This document shows positions 1-6,079 of a stretch of DNA of 22,664 bases, one piece after another. Both the position numbers and the translations under genes were made by a program. This stretch comes from Pyramidobacter piscolens (lineage in GTDB: Bacteria; Synergistota; Synergistia; Synergistales; Dethiosulfovibrionaceae), in the NCBI GenBank assembly GCA_004558205.1, contig SFDM01000045.1, positions 1 through 22,664 on the forward strand. The letters are read 5' to 3'. A model generated the notes under the pieces. The model saw nothing but the letters and a program-made list of their open reading frames with translations. It had not been told where the DNA came from and searched no databases. The number at the start of each line of letters is the position of its first letter. The first letter of the stretch is position 1.

Positions 1-81
1 GCGCACACAACCAGAGGTCTTCGCAAACAGAGTTTTTTGCTCTTCGTCAGGATAAAGACGAAAACGATAGGCCCTATTCAT
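1..81 (-). CDS. tnpB: TnpB (OrfB) of an IS200/IS605-type element, N-terminus only
   Basis: The minus strand from 81 down to the edge encodes 27 residues beginning MNRAYRFRLYPDEEQKTLFA and ending at a Cys-Val-Arg. This is the typical start of the helix-turn-helix domain of TnpB/OrfB proteins, the RNA-guided nucleases carried by IS200/IS605-type elements (RFRLYP, then a Phe-Ala and a Cys before the cut). An AAGAGGTG ribosome-binding site lies 6-13 bases upstream of the ATG, and a good promoter precedes it. The rest of the gene, including the RuvC catalytic residues and any guide (omega) RNA at its 3' end, is outside the window, so intactness cannot be judged. No tnpA is visible on this side, so it could be a TnpB-only element or one whose tnpA lies elsewhere. 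The identification rests on a short segment that is highly characteristic. Confidence 0.8.
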   Translation of the reverse strand, partial: MNRAYRFRLYPDEEQKTLFAKTSGCVR

Positions 82-104
82 TGTGGACACCTCTTTTCTA
101 TATT

Positions 105-134
105 ATTATAGTTATCTTTTCTGCTTCATGGCAA
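105..134 (-). promoter_or_regulatory. sigma70-type promoter for tnpB
   Basis: On the minus strand TTGCCA (134-129) is followed after 18 bases by TATAAT (110-105). Transcription would start near 98 and give a leader of about 17 bases carrying the tnpB ribosome-binding site. The match is 5/6 and 6/6 to consensus with acceptable spacing. Confidence 0.55.
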
Positions 135-173
135 CATACTACCCAAGATAATCTGAAAAAACAAGCCAAAACC

Positions 174-219
174 GTGGCGATTCATCCCGCCGCCTTAGAG
201 GCCGGGGAATTCTCGCCAC
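174..219. repeat. imperfect hairpin, possible IS200/IS605 terminal structure
   Basis: A 46-base inverted-repeat structure has outer arms GTGGCGA (174-180) and TCGCCAC (213-219). An inner GC-rich hairpin has GCCT/AGGC around a TAG loop, extended by C-G pairs with small bulges. IS200/IS605 elements end in subterminal imperfect hairpins rather than terminal inverted repeats. This one lies about 95 bases upstream of the tnpB start, where a left end would be expected. The exact element boundary cannot be placed without an empty-site comparison. It could instead be a hairpin in the leader of the gene that starts at 271. Confidence 0.45.
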
Positions 220-270
220 AAAAGGTTAAAAATACGAATCTGTAACTTTGGAAGGGAGATCCATCGAACC

Positions 271-1152
271 ATGTTTGATCCTCAGATTGATAAGCCGCTT
301 TTCGAAACCCCTGTCAACGCCTGCGACGCCCATTTCCATATTTTCGGCGATCCGGCAAAGTACGCCTATGAAAAAGTGATGCGCTACGCTCCGCCCGTCG
401 CGACGGCTGGCGATTACGCCGTTTTCCGGGACCTCATCGGCCTGAAGCGCACGGTGCTGGTCCAGCCCAGCTGTTTCGGCAAGGACAACCGCTGCCAGCT
501 CGACGCCGCCAGACAGTTCGGCCTGGAAAACAGCCGCGTCGTCGTGGACGTGGAAGATTCCATCTCCGATTCGGAACTGGAAAAGCTGCACAGCCAAAGC
601 GCCCGAGGCATCCGCATCAACGTCAAGCCCATCGAGCCCCTGACGGCCGGGCTGGCGGACAGCCTTCTCCCGAGAATCCACCTATGGGAAAAACGCTGCC
701 AGGAGCTGGGCTGGTCTCTGGACTTCCTTTTCCCCGACTGGCTGACGACTGAAATGATCCCCCATCTCGACAAGCTCAGAGTTCCCTTTACCATCGCCCA
801 CATGGGAATGAACAAATGCTGCAACGGCGCCGAATCGCGCGGCTTCCGCAAATTACTGGACCTGGCGAAGAATGGGGAAGGATACTGCTGGATCAAAATT
901 ACCGCGCCCTACAGAATTTCGACAGACCCCCAGTATCTCGACGTAATCCCGCTGGCCCGCGCCGTACTGGAAGCGGCGCCTGACCGAGCCGTCTGGGGAA
1001 GCGACTATCCTCACGCGTCCTTCACGCAGCACAACACCGTCAAAATCTACAACCTGCTGGCGCAGATCGCGCCTGAAGCGGATCTACGCCGCCGGTTGCT
1101 GGTCGACAACCCGGCGAAACTGTACGGCTTCGCCCCCTCTTCGGAGAAATAG
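271..1152 (+). CDS. Amidohydrolase-2 family hydrolase, LigI/galactarolactonase-like
   Basis: A 293-residue cytoplasmic TIM-barrel hydrolase of the amidohydrolase_2 family. The N-terminal DAHFHIFGDP (19-28) gives the HxH motif (His21, His23). GIRINV (113-118), IAHMG (His177), WIKITAPYR (Lys209) and GSDYPH near 243-248 (Asp245) match the order seen in 2-pyrone-4,6-dicarboxylate hydrolase (LigI) and D-galactarolactone isomerase. Those enzymes open or rearrange lactones of dicarboxylic acids. Length is normal for the family. GGAAGGGAGAT upstream of the ATG supports the start. It lies 4 bases upstream of an HpcH-type aldolase gene, so the two are almost certainly co-transcribed and act in one route: hydrolysis of a lactone or pyrone carboxylate followed by aldol cleavage. 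The substrate cannot be read from sequence. No clear promoter was found in 220-270. Confidence 0.82.
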   Translation: MFDPQIDKPLFETPVNACDAHFHIFGDPAKYAYEKVMRYAPPVATAGDYAVFRDLIGLKRTVLVQPSCFGKDNRCQLDAARQFGLENSRVVVDVEDSISDSELEKLHSQSARGIRINVKPIEPLTAGLADSLLPRIHLWEKRCQELGWSLDFLFPDWLTTEMIPHLDKLRVPFTIAHMGMNKCCNGAESRGFRKLLDLAKNGEGYCWIKITAPYRISTDPQYLDVIPLARAVLEAAPDRAVWGSDYPHASFTQHNTVKIYNLLAQIAPEADLRRRLLVDNPAKLYGFAPSSEK

Positions 1153-1156
1153 GGCC

Positions 1157-1948
1157 ATGAGCATGCTTAAACCCAATCTTCTCCTTCAGGCTGTCGAGCA
1201 GAAACGCGGCTGTCTCGGCATGTACATCGAAACCCCCGCAAGCCAAATCGTGGAGCTGGCCTGCCTCGCAGGGATGGATTTCGTCCGTCTCGACCTCTGC
1301 CATGGCCCCTGGGATCTGGACCAGGTGGAAAAGTGCATCCTCACGGCGGAACGCTACAATGTGGTCCCTATGGTCCGAATCAATCTGGACGAACAGCGGC
1401 TCCCGCAGGTTATCGAGCTGGGAGCCCAGGGTGTGGTCGTTCCGGACATATCGACGAAAGAACGCGCCAGAGCGGCCGTCGCTTTGACGAAGTTTGCGCC
1501 GCTCGGCGACCGCGGGTTATTTTCGGCCTCGCGGCAAAGCCTTTATGGTCAGGTTCCCGCGGCGGAATACACCCGTTGGAGCAATGAAAACGTGCTTCTC
1601 GCCATTCAGGTCGAAAGCCGTGAAGCGCTTGAAAACATCGACGCCATCCTATCCGTGGAAGGCATCGACATGGTTCTGAGCGGACGAGGCGACCTCTCAA
1701 ACTCTCTGGGCGTGCCGGGACAAAAGACCCACCCCTTAGTGTTGGAAGCTGAGCAAAAGATCTTCTCAAAGGCTCTCGCAAAAGGAAAGATCGTTTCCCC
1801 TCAGCTTGACGGCCTGTCGCCTCATATCTCCGAAGAGCTTCGTCAGTGGAACGAAAAAGGGGCCTACGTCGTTTCCCTCGGCGTCGACGTGGCGCTCTTC
1901 CGCCGCACGCTGTCTGAAATGGTCTCCCGCGCAAAAAAGCAGTCCTAG
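1157..1948 (+). CDS. HpcH/HpaI family class II aldolase
   Basis: A 263-residue aldolase of the HpcH/HpaI (2-keto-3-deoxyglucarate / 4-hydroxy-2-oxoheptanedioate aldolase) family. These metal-dependent enzymes cleave 4-hydroxy-2-oxo acids to pyruvate and an aldehyde or keto acid. The residues expected at the active site are present: His49 in DLCHGPWD, Arg74 in PMVRIN, Glu153 in IQVES and Asp179 in GRGDLSNSLG. In characterised HpaI the first motif reads GEHAP and the last GPADLS, so Cys48 (for Glu) and the RG pair are departures that may alter substrate choice. An ATG six bases downstream is an alternative start. The gene follows the amidohydrolase after 4 bases. Together with the TRAP transporter and isomerase downstream, this suggests catabolism of an imported dicarboxylate-like compound to pyruvate. 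Family assignment is firm; the specific reaction is inference. Confidence 0.85.
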   Translation: MSMLKPNLLLQAVEQKRGCLGMYIETPASQIVELACLAGMDFVRLDLCHGPWDLDQVEKCILTAERYNVVPMVRINLDEQRLPQVIELGAQGVVVPDISTKERARAAVALTKFAPLGDRGLFSASRQSLYGQVPAAEYTRWSNENVLLAIQVESREALENIDAILSVEGIDMVLSGRGDLSNSLGVPGQKTHPLVLEAEQKIFSKALAKGKIVSPQLDGLSPHISEELRQWNEKGAYVVSLGVDVALFRRTLSEMVSRAKKQS

Positions 1949-1958
1949 CATAGGAGGC

Positions 1959-1977
1959 AGTGTTCCAAAGTAACACT
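1959..1977. promoter_or_regulatory. inverted repeat AGTGTT-N7-AACACT beside a possible -10
   Basis: Perfect 6-bp arms AGTGTT (1959-1964) and AACACT (1972-1977) flank a 7-base centre just after the aldolase stop codon. A TATACT sequence follows at 1980-1985. The layout resembles an operator next to a -10 box, but no convincing -35 box is present and there is no terminator-like T tract. It is reported as a possible regulator site only. Confidence 0.3.
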
Positions 1978-2016
1978 ATTATACTATTAATCGACGGAAG
2001 CGTTAAATACCTTTGA

Positions 2017-2112
2017 GGGGACGGCCTGAGAGAGGCCGGGACCGCAAGCTGCGCAGGGCCGCCAAGGCAGTCCGAGTATGTCCGGAGCGGAACCGTTTTT
2101 CCCCGGGTCCCC
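2017..2112 (+). ncRNA. candidate structured RNA or leader, family not recognised
   Basis: The gene-free stretch 1949-2179 holds a GC-rich segment that folds on paper into a closed multibranch shape. The closing helix is GGGGAC (2017-2022) with GTCCCC (2107-2112). A hairpin is formed by GGCC (2023-2026) with GGCC (2034-2037). An inner helix pairs CCGC (2042-2045) with GCGG (2087-2090), extended by GG/CC. Inside it are CTGC (2049-2052) with GCAG (2067-2070) and TCCG (2071-2074) with CGGA (2083-2086). No known riboswitch core was recognised: the TPP, FMN, SAM, cobalamin, glycine, c-di-GMP and guanidine motifs were considered and did not fit. It may be a 3' end of the upstream transcript, a cis-acting leader or a small RNA. 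The pairing was found by eye, without energy calculation or covariation. Confidence 0.35.
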
Positions 2113-2116
2113 GCAG

Positions 2117-2153
2117 ACGTCAGTTTTGACGTTCAATCGGAAATGAGTATAAT
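2117..2153 (+). promoter_or_regulatory. sigma70 promoter of the TRAP-TAXI genes, with palindrome over the -35 box
   Basis: TTGACG (2126-2131), 16 bases, then TATAAT (2148-2153) form a strong promoter. Transcription would start near 2160, just ahead of the AGGAGG (2168-2173) of the gene at 2180. A perfect inverted repeat ACGTCA (2117-2122) / TGACGT (2127-2132) around a 4-base centre covers the -35 box. It could be a repressor operator, or a hairpin in read-through RNA. Confidence 0.6.
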
Positions 2154-2179
2154 TTTATCTTAAGTACAGGAGGAAAAAA

Positions 2180-3166
2180 ATGAAAAAATCGATCGCACTT
2201 TTTCTCGCTCTCTTCACAGTTCTATCCTGCAATACCGCCGAAGCCCTGGCCAAGACGCAGTACCTGACCTTCGGCGCGTCGCCGGCGACCGCTTCAATGT
2301 ATCCCTATTGGGTCGCCGTGGGCAAGACCATCTCGACGATCTACCCAGAATACAACATCACCATTTCTGAATCGCAGGGCGCCACCGACATCGTCAACCG
2401 AGTGCGCGCCGGCGAGGTCATTCTGGGCAACGGCATCTCCAAATCAGACTGGCAGAACTATGCCGGCGAGGGGCTCTGGAACGGCAGCCCCAACAAAAAT
2501 GCCCGGGTTCTGTGGTACTACGATCTGGCGATCATGATCGGCGTCGTACCCGCTTCTTCAGGCATCAACAGCTACTCGCAGCTCAACGGGCAAAAGGTGA
2601 GCACCGGCGGAACCGGCACCACTCTGTCGAGCATCATCACCGACAGCCTGGGCGTCATCGGCGTAGCGCCGGATTACTACGAAGCCAGCAAGAGCGACGC
2701 TCAGGAAGCTTTTATCAACCGCCAGGTCCAGTATATGTGCAGCGCCACGGGACAGCCCGACCCCTTCATCGTCCAGACCGGAGCGTCCCTTCCTGTTCAT
2801 TATCTCTCCTTTACGCAGGAAGAGATCGACAAAATACACAAAGCATTCCCTTACATCACCGGCGTCGCCGTCCCCGCGGGAACCTACGACGGACAGGCCA
2901 AAGAGATCCTGACCATCCAGTGGCTCCAGGGCTGCCAAACCTGCACCGACCTCTCTCAGGAGGACGGCTACAAGATGTTCAAAGCTATCTATGAAAATCA
3001 AAAGATGTGGATCAATACCATGCCCACCGCCGCCAAAAACGACATGATAAAAATGACGCTCCAGTCTCCAATCCCGCTGCACGCCGGAGCGGTGCAGTAT
3101 ATCGAAGAGAAAGGCATCGAGGTGCCGGCCCATCTGATCCCCCCGGAATACGTCAAGGCGCGCTGA
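2180..3166 (+). CDS. TRAP transporter solute-binding protein, TAXI family
   Basis: A 328-residue periplasmic binding protein of the TAXI (TRAP-associated extracytoplasmic immunogenic) family. It captures the substrate and delivers it to the TRAP permease encoded next. A signal peptide is visible: MKKS, a hydrophobic stretch at about 5-16, and a probable cleavage after AEALA near residue 24. A Cys at about 17 after TVLS could make it a lipoprotein, but the fit to a lipobox is poor. Family-like features include the N-terminal LTFGASPATASMYPYWVAVG, the ATDIVNRVRAGEVILGNG segment and the GTGTTLSSII region. AGGAGG six bases before the ATG fixes the start. The gene has its own promoter and is separated from the permease by a hairpin with a short T run, which probably sets the binding protein in excess. 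The substrate is unknown; TAXI systems in bacteria commonly take up carboxylates or glutamate-like compounds. Confidence 0.9.
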   Translation: MKKSIALFLALFTVLSCNTAEALAKTQYLTFGASPATASMYPYWVAVGKTISTIYPEYNITISESQGATDIVNRVRAGEVILGNGISKSDWQNYAGEGLWNGSPNKNARVLWYYDLAIMIGVVPASSGINSYSQLNGQKVSTGGTGTTLSSIITDSLGVIGVAPDYYEASKSDAQEAFINRQVQYMCSATGQPDPFIVQTGASLPVHYLSFTQEEIDKIHKAFPYITGVAVPAGTYDGQAKEILTIQWLQGCQTCTDLSQEDGYKMFKAIYENQKMWINTMPTAAKNDMIKMTLQSPIPLHAGAVQYIEEKGIEVPAHLIPPEYVKAR

Positions 3167-3194
3167 TCTTCACCCCAGACACGACAAAGACGAA

Positions 3195-3230
3195 GCCGGC
3201 TGACAATCGTCCATTTGTCAGCCGGCTTTT
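3195..3230 (+). terminator. intrinsic terminator or attenuator between TAXI and permease genes
   Basis: A 12-bp perfect stem, GCCGGCTGACAA (3195-3206) with its complement (3215-3226), has an 8-base loop and is followed by TTTT and then CAAAAAAA. It lies 28 bases after the binding-protein stop and 27 before the permease start. Partial termination here would give more binding protein than permease. Confidence 0.8.
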
Positions 3231-3257
3231 CAAAAAAAGCGATAGGAGTGAACTACG

Positions 3258-5144
3258 GTGAGGAATTTGAACAAGTTTTGGAAAACCATAGTCAGCGTTC
3301 TTTCCGTCGCGCTGGTGTTATTTCAGATTTACACAACGACTTTCGGCGCCTTCACGGCGCTCGTGCAGCGCAGCGTTCACCTGGGGTTTGTAATGGCTCT
3401 CTGTTTTATTGTAAAGCCGGCGTTTAAAAAAGACAGAGACGCCGGCGCGGTCCCTCTGTACGACATCCTTTTCGCGATGATCGCCGTGGCTTCCGCCGTC
3501 TATATTTCTTTCAACTCAGTGAAAATCGCATGGGGGCCGCTCAAATGGTACGACGGAGCGGACGTGTTTTTCGCCGTCGCGACCGTCGTTCTCATCCTGG
3601 AAGCGGCGCGCCGTTCCATAGGCTGGACCTTCCCGGTCATGGCGGTCGCTTTGATTGTGTACGCGCGGTATGGCGAACTGTTTCCGGGCATTTGGGGACA
3701 TAAAAACTTCTCCCTGAATTTAATTTTCCAGACGTTCTATCACACCAGCAACGGCATTTGGGGCGCCATGGTCAGCATCTCCGCGACGACGCTCGCCATG
3801 TTCGGCATCTTTGGCGCCGTGCTGGGAGAGACCGGCGCCTCGGAGACCTTCGTCAAAATGGGTCAGAAACTAGCAGGGCGCTCAATAGGCGGTACGGCGA
3901 AGATGTCCCTGGTATCCGACGCGCTTTTCGGCATGATTTCAGGCTCCGCCATGGCCAACGTGGTTGGAACCGGCGTCTTTACGATCCCCATGATGAAAAA
4001 ATCTGGTTTTCCCGCCAAATGGGCCGCCGCCTTCGAAGCGGTTGGTTCCACAGGAGGGCAGATCATGCCGCCGATTATGGGTTCAGCCGCCTTTATCATG
4101 GCCCAGCTGATCGCGGTACCCTATATCAAGATCGCTCAAGCGGCCGTCCTTCCGGCTCTGCTCTATTATGCCGGCGCTTTTGTGGCCATCCACGGCATCG
4201 GACGCCGTTACGGAGTGCTGGGCAGCGACGAAAAGGTCCAGATTTTACCGCAGGAGTACGTCAACGTGTTCCTTCCCTTGGGCATTTTCATTTTCCAGCT
4301 GATTCGCGGTTTCAGCGCCACAAACTCCGCTCTATACGCTTCCGTGGCCGCTCTGGCAATTTGCTGCGTCACGGGGCTGACCGTCAGCCGGTCCCCCAAG
4401 GCGGCGCTGCGGCACACTGGAAACATGATGTACCAGTCCGCCCTGAAGGGAGCGGGCAGTATCATCAGCATGGCCATTCTGCTGGCCGGAGCTCAGCTCA
4501 GCATCACACTGATTTCTATGACCGGCGTCGGCGTCAAACTGGCGGACCTCATCGTTTCCGTCGGAGAAAACAGTTTATTTTTATGCCTAATGTTGTCCAT
4601 GCTGGTCTGCATCATCCTCGGCATGGGGCTGCCCACCACAGCCGCCTATGTTTTGGGAGCCGCAGTGCTGGCTCCGGCGCTGACCTCGCTGGGATTGTCC
4701 CCATTTATCGCCCACATGTTTATTTTCTTCTTCTCCACGATGGCCACGATCACGCCGCCCGTCTGCGCAGCCGTATTCCTGGCCGCAGGGCTTGCGGAAG
4801 CCAACTGGTTCATGACCGGCGTCGCGGCCGTGCTGACAGCGCTGCCGGCGTTCATCGTTCCATACACCTTTGCCTATAATCCGGCCCTGCTGATGATGGG
4901 AGAAACCTTTACGATTCTGTCCGCCATCGTCACCGCCCTGATCGGCGTGGTCATGCTGGAGATAGCGGTCGCCGGATATTGGAAACGCAAAATTCTGCTG
5001 CCTCTTCGGCTTGTCTTGGCCTTCAGCGGAATTTTAATGGTCATGCCCGACAACACCACCAGCCTGATCGGCATTATTACCGGCACGGCAGCGGCGGCGG
5101 CAGACGCGGTCCTCGCCCGGAGAAAACGGCCGGCGGCTTCGTAA
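3258..5144 (+). CDS. TRAP transporter permease, fused small and large subunits (DctQM type)
   Basis: A 628-residue inner-membrane protein of the 4TM-12TM fused TRAP permease family that partners TAXI binding proteins. The first ~170 residues with several hydrophobic helices correspond to the small DctQ-like subunit. The remainder is the DctM-like transport subunit. Diagnostic stretches are GAVLGETGASETF (186-198), the DALFGMISGSAMANVVGTG segment (221-239), the GSTGGQIMPPIMG loop (263-275) and a late ILGMGLPTTAAYVLGA. These form the substrate and sodium-binding clamps in the family. The start is GTG, supported by AGGAG nine bases upstream; an ATG start is not available in a better position. 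It shares the promoter of the TAXI gene through an internal hairpin and is followed by an isomerase gene 63 bases later. It would move its substrate by sodium or proton symport. Confidence 0.92.
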   Translation: MRNLNKFWKTIVSVLSVALVLFQIYTTTFGAFTALVQRSVHLGFVMALCFIVKPAFKKDRDAGAVPLYDILFAMIAVASAVYISFNSVKIAWGPLKWYDGADVFFAVATVVLILEAARRSIGWTFPVMAVALIVYARYGELFPGIWGHKNFSLNLIFQTFYHTSNGIWGAMVSISATTLAMFGIFGAVLGETGASETFVKMGQKLAGRSIGGTAKMSLVSDALFGMISGSAMANVVGTGVFTIPMMKKSGFPAKWAAAFEAVGSTGGQIMPPIMGSAAFIMAQLIAVPYIKIAQAAVLPALLYYAGAFVAIHGIGRRYGVLGSDEKVQILPQEYVNVFLPLGIFIFQLIRGFSATNSALYASVAALAICCVTGLTVSRSPKAALRHTGNMMYQSALKGAGSIISMAILLAGAQLSITLISMTGVGVKLADLIVSVGENSLFLCLMLSMLVCIILGMGLPTTAAYVLGAAVLAPALTSLGLSPFIAHMFIFFFSTMATITPPVCAAVFLAAGLAEANWFMTGVAAVLTALPAFIVPYTFAYNPALLMMGETFTILSAIVTALIGVVMLEIAVAGYWKRKILLPLRLVLAFSGILMVMPDNTTSLIGIITGTAAAAADAVLARRKRPAAS

Positions 5145-5207
5145 GGCAGGTCAAAAGGGCCTTCAAATACAGCAAAGAACTGAACGACTCAAAAAAGGAG
5201 TATACAC

Positions 5208-5909
5208 ATGGCTAAATGGAGAGCAAACATCGGGCTGATCAGCCCCGCTCAGAGCGTAGCAGAGAGCGCCTTCAACAAATACGCGCCCGAAGGAGTGGAA
5301 ATCGCCACGACTCGAATCAAGCTCAAGGCTTTTCCGACAGAACCCGACGACGGATTCATCACCCGCCTGGAGGCAGCCGCCGAAACCTTCAGCGAACTGC
5401 CGAAGGACATCATCATTTTCGGCTGCACCGTCGGCAGCTGCATCAACGGAACAGGCTGGGACCAGGAGTGCATCCGGCGCATGGAAGAACGCTGCCATTC
5501 CCGCTGCACAACCACGATCAACGCCTGCATGGAATCCTTTGACGCTCTGGGCGTCAAAAATATCGCGATGATCACGCCCTACCCGGAATATAAAACGCAG
5601 ATCCAGAAAAAATTTCTGGAAGACCACGGTTACCGTATTACAGCAGTCAAAATCCTAGACGTCCAATGCTTTAACGGGGACGTTCCCCAGGGGTTTATCT
5701 ATAAACAGGCCAGAACCATGGATCTGTCGAACGCGGAAGCCCTTTTCATCAGCTGTATGAAACTGCACACCATGGAGATCGTAGAACCCCTGGAAACAGA
5801 TTTGGGCATCCCGGTCATCTCGAGCCATCAGGCCAGCCTGTGGAGCGTTCTGCGCAGAAGCGGCGTCAACGAACGGATGCGCGGTCTGGGCCGCCTTATG
5901 GAACTGTAG
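5208..5909 (+). CDS. Asp/Glu racemase superfamily enzyme, maleate cis-trans isomerase/arylmalonate decarboxylase type
   Basis: A 233-residue cytoplasmic enzyme of the maleate isomerase/arylmalonate decarboxylase branch of the Asp/Glu/hydantoin racemase superfamily. Two catalytic cysteines are in place: Cys73 in FGCTVGSC and Cys183 in FISCMKLHT. The C-terminal VEPLETDLGIPVISSHQASLW-like stretch (from about 192) is typical of this branch. Having both cysteines favours isomerase or racemase activity over decarboxylation, since decarboxylases keep only one. GGAG about eight bases before the ATG supports the start. It closes the transport operon, so its substrate is probably the imported compound or an intermediate formed between the amidohydrolase and the aldolase. 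The exact reaction is unknown. An unusually high number of additional cysteines (78, 88, 96, 100, 107, 154) is noticeable, and these could make it sensitive to oxygen. Confidence 0.8.
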   Translation: MAKWRANIGLISPAQSVAESAFNKYAPEGVEIATTRIKLKAFPTEPDDGFITRLEAAAETFSELPKDIIIFGCTVGSCINGTGWDQECIRRMEERCHSRCTTTINACMESFDALGVKNIAMITPYPEYKTQIQKKFLEDHGYRITAVKILDVQCFNGDVPQGFIYKQARTMDLSNAEALFISCMKLHTMEIVEPLETDLGIPVISSHQASLWSVLRRSGVNERMRGLGRLMEL

Positions 5910-5993
5910 CGCCAGCCTTCTCGCCGGAAGTCGGCAAGAAAGGAGCCAGGAAAACTCCGCTTTTATGCCTCTCTTCCTGCAGCCGAGTTATAT

Positions 5994-6036
5994 AAAGGGG
6001 AGCGCCTCTTCCATTGCGGAAAAGACGCTCCCCTTT
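5994..6036. terminator. bidirectional terminator between convergent operons
   Basis: AAAGGGGAGCG (5994-6004) pairs perfectly with CGCTCCCCTTT (6026-6036). The loop adds TCTT/AAGA pairing inside. It sits between the isomerase stop (5909) and the convergent permease stop (6080), and both flanks carry A/T runs, so it can serve either strand. The remaining 5910-5993 shows nothing else. Confidence 0.75.
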
Positions 6037-6079
6037 CATATGACGGCGTGTATTCGGAGAAAGGCGCTTTACAGCTTGA

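Noticed and set aside
2017..2112. TPP riboswitch, suggested by a CTGAGA string
   Set aside because: CTGAGA lies in a small hairpin loop, and the second conserved TPP half (the GATAATGCCAGCG-like part) is absent. FMN, cobalamin, SAM, glycine, c-di-GMP and guanidine cores were also looked for and not found.
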